Under the pieces are notes generated by a model. The model was not told the origin of the DNA. It did no database searches and saw nothing but the letters and a program-made list of their open reading frames with translations. DNA of 64,000 bases from DATIRA01 sp963766505 (lineage in GTDB: Bacteria; Pseudomonadota; Gammaproteobacteria; Steroidobacterales; Steroidobacteraceae). The stretch's first letter is position 1; every line of letters starts with the position of its first letter. The stretch covers positions 62,001 to 126,000 of the forward strand of contig CAVYAL010000010.1 of NCBI GenBank assembly GCA_963766505.1. The letters are read 5' to 3'. Below, in pieces: positions 35,542-46,843 of this stretch. The translations under genes were made by a program, and so were the position numbers.

Positions 35542-36630
35542 ATGAATACGGACCCTCATATCGTTCCGACCCGATACTGGAGCCGTCTCGCCGACGGCCG
35601 CGTGCAATGCGACGTCTGTCCGCGGCATTGCAGGCTCCACGAGGGGCAGCGCGGCCTGTGCTTCGTGCGCGGCCGCGACCGGGACGGCATCGAGCTTTAT
35701 ACGTATGGACGCTCGAGCGGGTTCTGCGTGGATCCGATCGAGAAGAAGCCGCTCAATCACTTCCTGCCCGGTTCCGCCGTGCTGTCTTTCGGGACCGCTG
35801 GCTGCAACCTCGCCTGCAAGTTCTGCCAGAACTGGGACATGAGCAAGTCACGGGAAATGGACACGCTGGCCGATGCCGCGAGCCCGTGGCAGCTCGCCGA
35901 TGCAGCGCTGCAGTCGGGCTGCGACAGCGTCGCTTTCACCTACAACGACCCCACGGTGTTCATGGAATACGCGATCGACGTGGCGGACGCCTGCCATGCC
36001 TCGGGAGTCCGCACGGTCGCCGTCACGGCCGGCTACATCTGTCCCGCGCCGCGGGCCGAGTTCTTCGCCTGCATCGACGCGGCGAACGTGGACCTGAAGG
36101 GCTTCACGGAGCGGTTCTACCGGCAGGTCTGCGGTTCCGAGCTCGCGCCGGTACTCGATACGCTCGAGTACCTGAGGCGGGAGACCGCGGTGTGGCTCGA
36201 GATCACGACGCTGCTGATACCCGGCGAGAACGACTCGGACCAGGAGCTCGAAGCGATGACAGGCTGGCTGGTCGAGCATCTCGGGCCGGACGTCCCGCTG
36301 CACTTCACGGCTTTCCATCCGGACTGGAAGATGAGGGACACGCCGCCGACACCGCCGGCAACGCTGAGCCGCGCGCGGCGGATAGCGATGCAGGCGGGGC
36401 TGCGCTATGTCTACACCGGCAACGTCCATGACCGGGAGGGCGGAAGCACCTGGTGCCACCGCTGCGGTGCGCTGCTGATCGAGCGCGACTGGTTCACGCT
36501 GGGAACCTGGGGCCTCGCGGACGGCGGAAAGTGCGCGGCCTGCGGCGAGGCGCTGCCCGGCGTATTCGGGGACGGGCCAGGACGCTGGGGCGGGCGGCGG
36601 CTGCCATTGCGCCTGCAGGCGGCCCACTGA
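35542..36630 (+). CDS. amrS: AmmeMemoRadiSam system radical SAM enzyme
   Basis: A 362-residue radical SAM protein. The N-terminal CDVCPRHCRLHEGQRGLCFVR module resembles that of glycyl-radical-enzyme activases, the cluster motif is CNLACKFC, and a C-terminal zinc ribbon is visible (CHRCG ... CAACG). FTYNDPTVFMEYAIDVA and VTAGYICPAP are family-specific. The longer frame from 35455 would overlap the amrB start, and homology begins at MNTDPHIVPTRYW, so ATG 35542 is used. Together with amrB and amrA it forms the full three-component AmmeMemoRadiSam set, a widespread system of unknown reaction. Confidence 0.93.
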   Translation: MNTDPHIVPTRYWSRLADGRVQCDVCPRHCRLHEGQRGLCFVRGRDRDGIELYTYGRSSGFCVDPIEKKPLNHFLPGSAVLSFGTAGCNLACKFCQNWDMSKSREMDTLADAASPWQLADAALQSGCDSVAFTYNDPTVFMEYAIDVADACHASGVRTVAVTAGYICPAPRAEFFACIDAANVDLKGFTERFYRQVCGSELAPVLDTLEYLRRETAVWLEITTLLIPGENDSDQELEAMTGWLVEHLGPDVPLHFTAFHPDWKMRDTPPTPPATLSRARRIAMQAGLRYVYTGNVHDREGGSTWCHRCGALLIERDWFTLGTWGLADGGKCAACGEALPGVFGDGPGRWGGRRLPLRLQAAH

Positions 36631-36656
36631 GGGTTCCGGAGCAGGTGGCGATCGTA

Positions 36657-38750
<2,094 letters not shown>

Positions 38751-38878
38751 GCGGCGATCCTGCGGTGTGCAGACCCGCAGTTTCGGCCTGGCAGGCTGTC
38801 GGGGCAAGGGGAGGAACCGTTCCGGCCGGCCCGATGCCTGGCTGCCGATGCCGGATCTGTGGCCCGGTTGCAGGCGTG

Positions 38879-38896
38879 GCGTGATGCGGATCACGC
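38879..38896. promoter_or_regulatory. CRP/FNR-like palindrome
   Basis: GCGTGATGCGGATCACGC is a perfect seven-base inverted repeat around a four-base spacer. Its core GTGA-N6-TCAC fits the CRP/Vfr half-sites, and TGAT-N4-ATCA fits the inner part of FNR/Anr sites, so a CRP-superfamily regulator is the likely binder. It lies 54 bases before the GTG at 38951 and 128 bases before the nadE start on the other strand. Confidence 0.5.
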
Positions 38897-38950
38897 ACGG
38901 CCACGCCGTGCGGCGCTAGTCTCCGACGCAGCACAATCCAGGGTGACCCC

Positions 38951-39310
38951 GTGTCCAGCGACGTCCTGAAGCGCGCGAAATCACTGCTCGGGCTCGGTCG
39001 AGAGCCGGAGCCTGTCGCCGTGCCGGCAAAAAAGCCCGTGCAGACGCACCACGCCGTCACCATCGTGCCCGGACCACGTGCCTGCAGCGAGGTGCGCAAG
39101 CTCGCCGGGCAGCGATACCTGTCCCGCGAGGCACCCCGGCTCCCGCTCAGGGACTGCGACCGGGCGGATTGCAGCTGCCGCTACGAGCACCACGAGGACC
39201 GGCGCCGCGGCCCACGCCGTGCGCGCGAGATGGGCGTGGCGATCGACGGCTACGAGGGCGAGGAGCAGCGGGAGAAACAGAAGCGCGGCCGCCGCAAGGG
39301 CGATCGCTGA
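38951..39310 (+). CDS. conserved small basic protein with Cys/His cluster
   Basis: A 119-residue cytoplasmic protein from GTG 38951. The centre has ACSEVRKLAGQRYLSREAP followed by LRDCDRADCSCRYEHHEDRR, a compact Cys/Cys/Cys/His/His cluster that could bind metal, and a strongly basic end (REKQKRGRRKGDR). I do not recognise a named family; the pattern looks like a conserved gammaproteobacterial hypothetical. The CRP/FNR-like palindrome just upstream may control it. Convergent with the MBL hydrolase gene. Confidence 0.7.
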   Translation: MSSDVLKRAKSLLGLGREPEPVAVPAKKPVQTHHAVTIVPGPRACSEVRKLAGQRYLSREAPRLPLRDCDRADCSCRYEHHEDRRRGPRRAREMGVAIDGYEGEEQREKQKRGRRKGDR

Positions 39311-39320
39311 ACGCGCGCGG

Positions 39321-39974
39321 TCAGGCGCGGCCCCGCGTGGCGGCGTCGCTGACGAACGGGTTGTTGCGGCGCTCTTCGCCGAAGGTCGAGGTCGGGCCGT
39401 GGCCCGGGACGAAGCGGACGTCGTCCCCGAGCGGGAACAGCTTGTTCCGGATCGAGCCGATCAACGTCTCGTAGTCTCCGCCCGGGAAGTCGGTCCGGCC
39501 GATCGAGCCTGCGAACAGCACGTCGCCTACGAACGCGAGCTTCTCGCCGGCCGCATGGAAGACAACGTGTCCGGGCGTGTGCCCCGGGCAGTGCAGGACC
39601 TCGAACTCCAGCTCCCCGACGCTGACCCGGTCGCCCTCGACCAGCCAGCGCCCGGGCGTGAAGCCGTCGCAGCGCGGTTGCCCGAACATCCGCGCCTGTT
39701 CCGGCAGTGCGTCGATCCAGAACTTGTCGCCCTGGTGCGGGCCCTCGATCGGCAGGCCGAGGTCGCGGTGCAGTTCTGCGACTCCTCCCGCGTGATCGAT
39801 GTGCGCATGCGTGAGCAGGATCTTCTCCAGCCGGACGTCCTGCTCCCGGACCGTCGCGAGGATCCGGTCGATGTCGCCACCGGGGTCGATGACCGCTGCC
39901 GCGCCGGTGGCCTCGCACCAGACGAGCGAGCAGTTCTGCGCGAACGCGGTGACGGGAATGATCGCCGTGCGCAT
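39321..39974 (-). CDS. metallo-beta-lactamase-fold hydrolase (YcbL-like, glyoxalase II relative)
   Basis: A 217-residue MBL-fold protein with the metal motif THAHIDHAGG, the third His in HCPGHTPGH, the bridging Asp in VGDVLFAGSIGRTDFPGG and the last His in VPGHGP. The GRTDFPGGD segment and length are those of the E. coli YcbL group, which have glyoxalase II-like thioesterase activity. gloA in this window could in principle supply its substrate, but they are 38 kb apart. Stop of the DUF502 gene is not overlapped; that gene ends one base upstream. Confidence 0.92.
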   Translation of the reverse strand: MRTAIIPVTAFAQNCSLVWCEATGAAAVIDPGGDIDRILATVREQDVRLEKILLTHAHIDHAGGVAELHRDLGLPIEGPHQGDKFWIDALPEQARMFGQPRCDGFTPGRWLVEGDRVSVGELEFEVLHCPGHTPGHVVFHAAGEKLAFVGDVLFAGSIGRTDFPGGDYETLIGSIRNKLFPLGDDVRFVPGHGPTSTFGEERRNNPFVSDAATRGRA

Positions 39975-39975
39975 C

Positions 39976-40590
39976 TCAGCGGGCGGCGTCCGACGATGTG
40001 CCGGGGGACGGCGTACCCTGCACGCCGCCCATCAGCGCGAGGCGCATCCCGGCCTCGACAGTCAGCGAGGTCGGCTCGACCGCGCTCCTCGGCAGGAACA
40101 GCGTATAGCCGCCGACCATGTAGCTCATCGGCAGGTACACGGCCACGAGCGTGCCGTCCCGGGCGCCGGACCCCAGTGCCGAGGCATTCTCGGCCGTCAC
40201 GAAGCCGATCACCTTGCCCGGACCGAGCGGCACCAGCACGACGCGCTTCAGGTCGCTGCTGCGCCCGGCAGCCGGAAAGAACTGCATGAAGTCGCGCGTC
40301 GCGACGTAGATCGTCTTGACGAGTGGAATGCGCTCGAGCAGGTGGTCACCGACTCCGAGCAGGTTGCGGATCACGTAGGCGTTCACGGCGAGGCCGGCCA
40401 GGTACAGCAGCAGCAGCCCGGCGAGCAGCCCGAGCCCCGGCCAGTAGAAGCTCTCCGGCAGCACCAGCTTGATCACCGGGGACACGAGCCGTTCAGCGGC
40501 CAGCGCGAGCCAGTAGACGAGGTAGAGCGTCAGGCCGATCGGCAGGATCGCGACCAGCCCCTTCAGCATCGTGTTCCAGATTTTCTGCAT
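39976..40590 (-). CDS. DUF502 inner-membrane protein
   Basis: A 204-residue protein with two membrane helices (about 9-30 and 48-70) followed by a soluble domain containing VGDHLLERIPLVKTIYVATRDFMQFF and the GFVTAE...VAVYLPMSYMVGGYTLFLPR pattern of DUF502. ATG 40588-40590 is used, as the family begins at MQKIWNTMLKGLVAILPIGLT. It is followed at once by the MBL gene and is divergent from dacB over about 97 bases. Molecular role unknown. Confidence 0.9.
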   Translation of the reverse strand: MQKIWNTMLKGLVAILPIGLTLYLVYWLALAAERLVSPVIKLVLPESFYWPGLGLLAGLLLLYLAGLAVNAYVIRNLLGVGDHLLERIPLVKTIYVATRDFMQFFPAAGRSSDLKRVVLVPLGPGKVIGFVTAENASALGSGARDGTLVAVYLPMSYMVGGYTLFLPRSAVEPTSLTVEAGMRLALMGGVQGTPSPGTSSDAAR

Positions 40591-40687
40591 GACACTGTCC
40601 TGCTCCGGGTCCCGAAGTATGAATAGCATCCAAAATCCTCGCCAGCACGATCCCGTATCATTTGGCCGGTCCCGACCCGGTTGCGCG

Positions 40688-42124
40688 ATGCTCAAGATCC
40701 TCCGACTCGCTCTGCTCCTGCTGGTGATCCCGGCTGCCACTGCGCTCGCCGACGGGCGGGAGCGGGAGTACCTGCCACCGGAAGTCGAGCAGGCGCTCTC
40801 GGCACGAAGCATCCCGGGGACCAGCCTCAGCGTCTACGTGCGCGACATCGAGCGCACCGAGCCGCTGCTGAGCTACAACGCGGACGTGCCGCGCAACCCG
40901 GCCTCCACGATGAAGGTCGTCACGACTTTCGCCGCGCTGGAGACCCTCGGCCCTGCATATACATGGACCACGCGCGCCTACGCTGCGGGGCCGGTCTCCG
41001 ACCAGGTGCTCGACGGCGACCTGGTGCTGCTCGGTGGCGGCGACCCGTTCATGACGGCCGAGCGCTGGTGGTCGTTCGTGAGCGGGCTGCGCCAGGCCGG
41101 CATCGCCCACATCAAGGGCGACGTCGTCATAGACAACACGTATTTCGCGCCCCAGGGACACGACCGCGCCGCGTTCGACAACCAGCCGTATCGAAGCTAC
41201 AACGTGCTGCCCGATGCGCTGCTGGTCAACTTCCAGACCGTAACGCTGAACATCGTGCCGGACCCGGCGCGCGGCTCGGTGCTGGTGGCCGCCCAGCCGC
41301 GGCCCGCCAACCTCGAGATCGAGACCAGTACACGCCTGCAGCCCGGCCGTTGCCGATCCCGATCGGGCGGGCTCGTGATCGCCATGCCGGACGGTCCCTA
41401 CGGCACGCGGCTCGGAGTCGGCGGGCGCTACAGCTCCGGCTGCGGCCAGTATTCCGTCAACCGGGCCGTGATGCGCGCTCCGGACTTCGCGTTCGGGACT
41501 TTCCAGACCTTCTGGCGCGAGTCGGGCGGCACGCTCAGCGGAGGGATGCGGCTCGGCACGCTGCCCGGGGATGCTCGCCTGGTGTACAGCCAGCAGTCGC
41601 TGACGCTTGCCGAGATCATCCGGCTGGTGAACAAGTACTCGAGCAACGTGATGGCGCGGATGCTGTTGCTCACGCTCGGCAGGGAGGCGACCGGCGCGCC
41701 CGGCAGCGCGGCTTCCGGTGCGCAGGCGGTGACAGAGTTCCTCGCGGCCCGCGGAATACGAACGCCCGGGCTCGTGATCGAGAACGGTTCGGGGCTGTCG
41801 CGCATCGAGCGCATAACCGCCGAAGGTCTGGCCGAGGTGTTGCTCGACGCGCACCGCAGCCAGTACATGCCGGAGTTCGCAGCCTCGCTGCCGTTGTCGG
41901 CCACGGATGGAACGCTGCGGCGGCGCTTCCGCACCCCCGAGATGCAGGGCCGCCTCAGGATGAAGACGGGCTCGCTCGAGGGCGTCAGCGCACTCGCAGG
42001 CTACGTGAAGGCCGCCTCAGGTCGAACCTACGTGGCCGTGATCATCCTGAACCACGACTCGGCCGACGATGGCGCGGGCGCTGCCGCGCAGTCCGCGCTG
42101 GTCAAGTGGGTGTTCGCGCAGTAA
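40688..42124 (+). CDS. dacB: D-alanyl-D-alanine carboxypeptidase/endopeptidase (PBP4 type)
   Basis: A 478-residue periplasmic low-molecular-weight class C penicillin-binding protein. Signal peptide LALLLLVIPAATALA; nucleophile motif STMK (Ser73, Lys76); second motif SSN in NKYSSNVMARML; third motif KTG in RMKTGSLEGVSALAGY. The long insert between the first two motifs is typical of PBP4. It trims or cleaves peptidoglycan cross-links. Single gene, divergent from DUF502. Confidence 0.94.
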   Translation: MLKILRLALLLLVIPAATALADGREREYLPPEVEQALSARSIPGTSLSVYVRDIERTEPLLSYNADVPRNPASTMKVVTTFAALETLGPAYTWTTRAYAAGPVSDQVLDGDLVLLGGGDPFMTAERWWSFVSGLRQAGIAHIKGDVVIDNTYFAPQGHDRAAFDNQPYRSYNVLPDALLVNFQTVTLNIVPDPARGSVLVAAQPRPANLEIETSTRLQPGRCRSRSGGLVIAMPDGPYGTRLGVGGRYSSGCGQYSVNRAVMRAPDFAFGTFQTFWRESGGTLSGGMRLGTLPGDARLVYSQQSLTLAEIIRLVNKYSSNVMARMLLLTLGREATGAPGSAASGAQAVTEFLAARGIRTPGLVIENGSGLSRIERITAEGLAEVLLDAHRSQYMPEFAASLPLSATDGTLRRRFRTPEMQGRLRMKTGSLEGVSALAGYVKAASGRTYVAVIILNHDSADDGAGAAAQSALVKWVFAQ

Positions 42125-42176
42125 CGGGGCCTCATCCTTTGGTCGAATGGGCGCCGGGCGACGTGCCAGCGCTGGC

Positions 42177-42182
42177 TATACT
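42177..42182 (+). promoter_or_regulatory. candidate -10 element of the HIT/acs genes
   Basis: TATACT lies 32 bases before the HIT-protein ATG at 42215, within the 90-base gap after dacB. The best -35-like hexamer (TTGGTC near 42140) is too far away for a sigma-70 promoter, so the assignment is tentative. Confidence 0.3.
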
Positions 42183-42214
42183 GCGGACAGAGCGACTGCA
42201 GCAGGTGTGCGGCA

Positions 42215-42634
42215 ATGGCCTATGACCGCAAGAACGTGTTCGCCCGCATCGTCCGCGGCGAGATTCCGGCGCACAAGGTCTATGAGGACGAGCACACGCT
42301 GGCCTTCATGGACGTGATGCCGCAGTCGGCCGGACACACGCTGGTCGTGCCGAAGGCCGAGGCCGAGAACATCTTCGACGTTCCCGGCGAGGCGCTGGCC
42401 GCGACGGTCATGACGACGCAGCGGATTGCGCGTGCAGTGAAGAAGGCCTTCGATCCGCCCGGCGTGATGATTGCCCAGCTCAACGGCCGCGGTGCGGGGC
42501 AGAGCGTGTTCCACATACATTTCCACGTTCTGCCGAGATACGAGGGCGTGGACTTCCGCTTTCATGCGCGCGACATGGCGGATCCGCAGGTGCTCGCGGA
42601 ACATGCGACGAGGATTCGTGAGGCGCTGGATTGA
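42215..42634 (+). CDS. HIT-family nucleotide-binding protein (Hint/HinT-like)
   Basis: A 139-residue histidine-triad protein. The catalytic His-x-His-x-His is in SVFHIHFHVLPR, preceded by the usual NGRGAGQ loop; CxxC-type zinc residues are lacking. Members hydrolyse nucleoside phosphoramidates or acyl-adenylates. Its position 41 bases before acs is suggestive, because acetyl-CoA synthetase makes acyl-AMP intermediates, but that link is inference. Confidence 0.93.
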   Translation: MAYDRKNVFARIVRGEIPAHKVYEDEHTLAFMDVMPQSAGHTLVVPKAEAENIFDVPGEALAATVMTTQRIARAVKKAFDPPGVMIAQLNGRGAGQSVFHIHFHVLPRYEGVDFRFHARDMADPQVLAEHATRIREALD

Positions 42635-42675
42635 CGCGTCGGCAGGTGACTGACAGATCAGGGGAGCAGACGAGC

Positions 42676-44613
<1,938 letters not shown>

Positions 44614-44637
44614 CCCAGGCAGGATTGCTGCAGCCAG

Positions 44638-44676
44638 ACGGCCGCGTGCGGGTCTCGTGCGCGGCCGTTTCTTTTT
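44638..44676 (+). terminator. Rho-independent terminator after acs
   Basis: ACGGCCGCG (44638-44646) pairs perfectly with CGCGGCCGT (44660-44668) around a 13-base loop, followed by TTTCTTTTT. It begins 25 bases after the acs stop and separates acs from the symporter genes. Confidence 0.88.
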
Positions 44677-44703
44677 CGGCGCGACGCCCGCCCGCGGGCG
44701 AGC

Positions 44704-44721
44704 CTTAGACCAAGGTCTGAG
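44704..44721. promoter_or_regulatory. operator-like inverted repeat upstream of the symporter genes
   Basis: CTTAGACCAAGGTCTGAG is an 8+8 base inverted repeat with one mismatch and a two-base AA centre, between the acs terminator and the DUF4212 start at 44785. A TAGATT hexamer at 44744-44749 could be the -10 box. A two-component regulator of acetate use (the CrbR/ErdR kind) is a plausible binder; this is inference. Confidence 0.45.
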
Positions 44722-44784
44722 ATCGGTGGCGGTGCATCCCTGCTAGATTCCCTGCAAACCTGTACGGGGGAGGAGGGCTGCTCT

Positions 44785-45042
44785 ATGACGCGCGAAAGAA
44801 GACAGGCCTACTGGAAGCGCAACCTCAGGATCCTGCTGACGCTGCTGGCAGTGTGGTTCGTCGTTTCCTACGGCTTCGGAATCATCCTGGTCGAGCCGCT
44901 GAACAACATCAAGATCTTCGGCTTCAAGCTGGGGTTCTGGTTCGCTCAGCAGGGGTCGATGTACGTCTTTGTCGCCCTGATCTTCATTTACGTGGGGATC
45001 ATGAACAAGCTCGATCGCGAGCACGACGTGCACGAAGACTGA
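44785..45042 (+). CDS. DUF4212 small subunit of a sodium/solute symporter
   Basis: An 85-residue protein with two membrane helices (about 14-32 and 52-74). The segment YWKRNLRILLTLLAVWFVVSYGFGI and the ending IFIYVGIMNKLDREHDV are typical of DUF4212 proteins, the small partners of VC_2705-type symporters. A strong GGGGGAGGAGGG ribosome site precedes the ATG. The symporter gene starts 31 bases downstream. Confidence 0.93.
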   Translation: MTRERRQAYWKRNLRILLTLLAVWFVVSYGFGIILVEPLNNIKIFGFKLGFWFAQQGSMYVFVALIFIYVGIMNKLDREHDVHED

Positions 45043-45073
45043 GACGCGAAACCGGACAGGAGAGGATTCCATC

Positions 45074-46777
45074 ATGTCAGTTCAAGCCTGGACTTACCTG
45101 CTCGTCGGCCTGAGTTTCGCGCTGTACATCGGCATCGCGATCTGGAGCCGCGCAGCCCACACCCGTGACTTCTACGTAGCCGGCGGCGGCGTCAGCCCGC
45201 TCGCCAACGGCATGGCAACCGCCGCGGACTGGATGTCGGCCGCGTCGTTCATCTCGATGGCAGGCCTGATCTCGTTCATGGGCTACGACGGCGCCGTCTA
45301 CCTGATGGGCTGGACGGGCGGCTACGTGCTGCTCGCGCTGTTGCTCGCGCCGTATCTGCGCAAGTTCGGCAAGTTCACGATCCCCGACTTCATCGGCGAC
45401 CGCTACTACTCCGATACCGCGCGCCTGGTCGCGGTGGTCTGCGCGATCTTCGTCTCGTTCACCTACGTGGCGGGGCAGATGCGCGGCGTCGGAATCGTGT
45501 TCTCCCGGTTCCTGGAGGTGCCGATCAACCTCGGCGTGATCATCGGCATGGCCATCGTGTTCTTCTACGCGGTGCTCGGCGGCATGAAGGGCATCACCTA
45601 CACGCAGGTGGCGCAGTACTGCGTGCTGATCTTTGCCTACATGGTTCCGGCGATCTTCATCTCGATCCTGCTCACCGGCCACTTCCTGCCGCAGCTCGGC
45701 TTCGGCGCCGACCTGAAGGGCACCGAGACCTTCCTGCTCGACCGTCTGGACGGGCTAAACACCGAACTCGGCTTCGCCGCCTATACCGACGGCACGAAGA
45801 GCATGATCGACGTGTTCTGCATCACCGCGGCGCTGATGGTCGGCACGGCCGGCCTGCCGCACGTGATCGTGCGGTTCTTCACCGTCCCCAAGGTGCGCGA
45901 TGCCCGCAAGTCCGCCGGCTGGGCGCTGCTGTTCATCGCGATCCTGTACACGACCGCGCCGGCCGTGGCGGCCTTCGCGCGCTTCAACATGATCGAGACG
46001 ATCAACGGCGCGGACGGCCAGGGCGCCCTCTACAGCGAGGCGCCGACCTGGATCAAGAACTGGGAGAAGACCGGCCTGATCAAGTGGGAAGACAAGAACG
46101 GCGACGGGCGCATGTTCTACGCCAAGGGTGACGCGAACGAGATGACGATCGACCGCGACATCATGGTGCTGGCGAACCCCGAGATCGCCAACCTGCCGGC
46201 CTGGGTCATCGCGCTGGTGGCGGCCGGCGGCCTCGCGGCGGCGCTCTCGACCGCTGCAGGACTGCTGCTGGTGATTTCCTCCGCCATTTCTCACGACCTG
46301 CTGAAGAAGGTCCTGATGCCGAACATCACCGAGAAGCAGGAACTGCTGTTCGCGCGCATCGCGGCCGCGGTGGCGGTCGTGATCGCTGGATTGCTCGGCA
46401 TCTATCCACCGGCGTTCGTTGCGCAGGTGGTGGCCTTCGCGTTCGGTCTCGCGGCCTCGTCGTTCTTCCCGGCGATCTTCCTCGGGATCTTCGACAAGCG
46501 CGCGAACAAGCAGGGCGCGGTGAGCGGCATGATCGCGGGCATCGTCTTCACGGCGTCCTACATCATCTACTTCAAGTTCATCAACCCCGCTGCCAATACT
46601 GCGGAGAACTGGCTCTGGGGCATCTCTCCGGAAGGCATCGGCTTCATCGGCATGTTGCTAAACTTCCTCGTGACCTATGCGGTGAGCCACCTGACGGCAC
46701 CGCCGCCGGAGCACATCCAGCACCTCGTCGAGGACATCCGCGTCCCGCGCGGAGCGGGTGGGGCGACCCACCACTGA
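45074..46777 (+). CDS. sodium:solute symporter, cation/acetate type (DUF4212-associated large subunit)
   Basis: A 567-residue SSS-family transporter with about 13 helices. Family features include RDFYVAGGGVSPLANGMATAADWMSAASFISMAG, the VTYV-like Na+-site helix, and GTAGLPHVIVRFFTV. A ~60-residue soluble insert (46000-46190) is typical of the VC_2705 subgroup. Acetate or another short acid is the likely substrate, judging from acs upstream. Its own terminator follows at 46800. Confidence 0.92.
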   Translation: MSVQAWTYLLVGLSFALYIGIAIWSRAAHTRDFYVAGGGVSPLANGMATAADWMSAASFISMAGLISFMGYDGAVYLMGWTGGYVLLALLLAPYLRKFGKFTIPDFIGDRYYSDTARLVAVVCAIFVSFTYVAGQMRGVGIVFSRFLEVPINLGVIIGMAIVFFYAVLGGMKGITYTQVAQYCVLIFAYMVPAIFISILLTGHFLPQLGFGADLKGTETFLLDRLDGLNTELGFAAYTDGTKSMIDVFCITAALMVGTAGLPHVIVRFFTVPKVRDARKSAGWALLFIAILYTTAPAVAAFARFNMIETINGADGQGALYSEAPTWIKNWEKTGLIKWEDKNGDGRMFYAKGDANEMTIDRDIMVLANPEIANLPAWVIALVAAGGLAAALSTAAGLLLVISSAISHDLLKKVLMPNITEKQELLFARIAAAVAVVIAGLLGIYPPAFVAQVVAFAFGLAASSFFPAIFLGIFDKRANKQGAVSGMIAGIVFTASYIIYFKFINPAANTAENWLWGISPEGIGFIGMLLNFLVTYAVSHLTAPPPEHIQHLVEDIRVPRGAGGATHH

Positions 46778-46799
46778 TCGGGTCGCTGGCTTGAGATCC

Positions 46800-46832
46800 G
46801 GGGCGGTCCTCGCGGGCCGCCCCGTTTTTTTT
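46800..46832 (+). terminator. Rho-independent terminator after the symporter
   Basis: GGGGCGG (46800-46806) pairs with CCGCCCC (46817-46823) around a ten-base loop and is followed by a G and eight T. It ends 11 bases before the next gene's GTG, so the DUF294 gene depends on read-through or on a promoter inside the symporter gene. Confidence 0.9.
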
Positions 46833-46843
46833 CCACCTCACAG

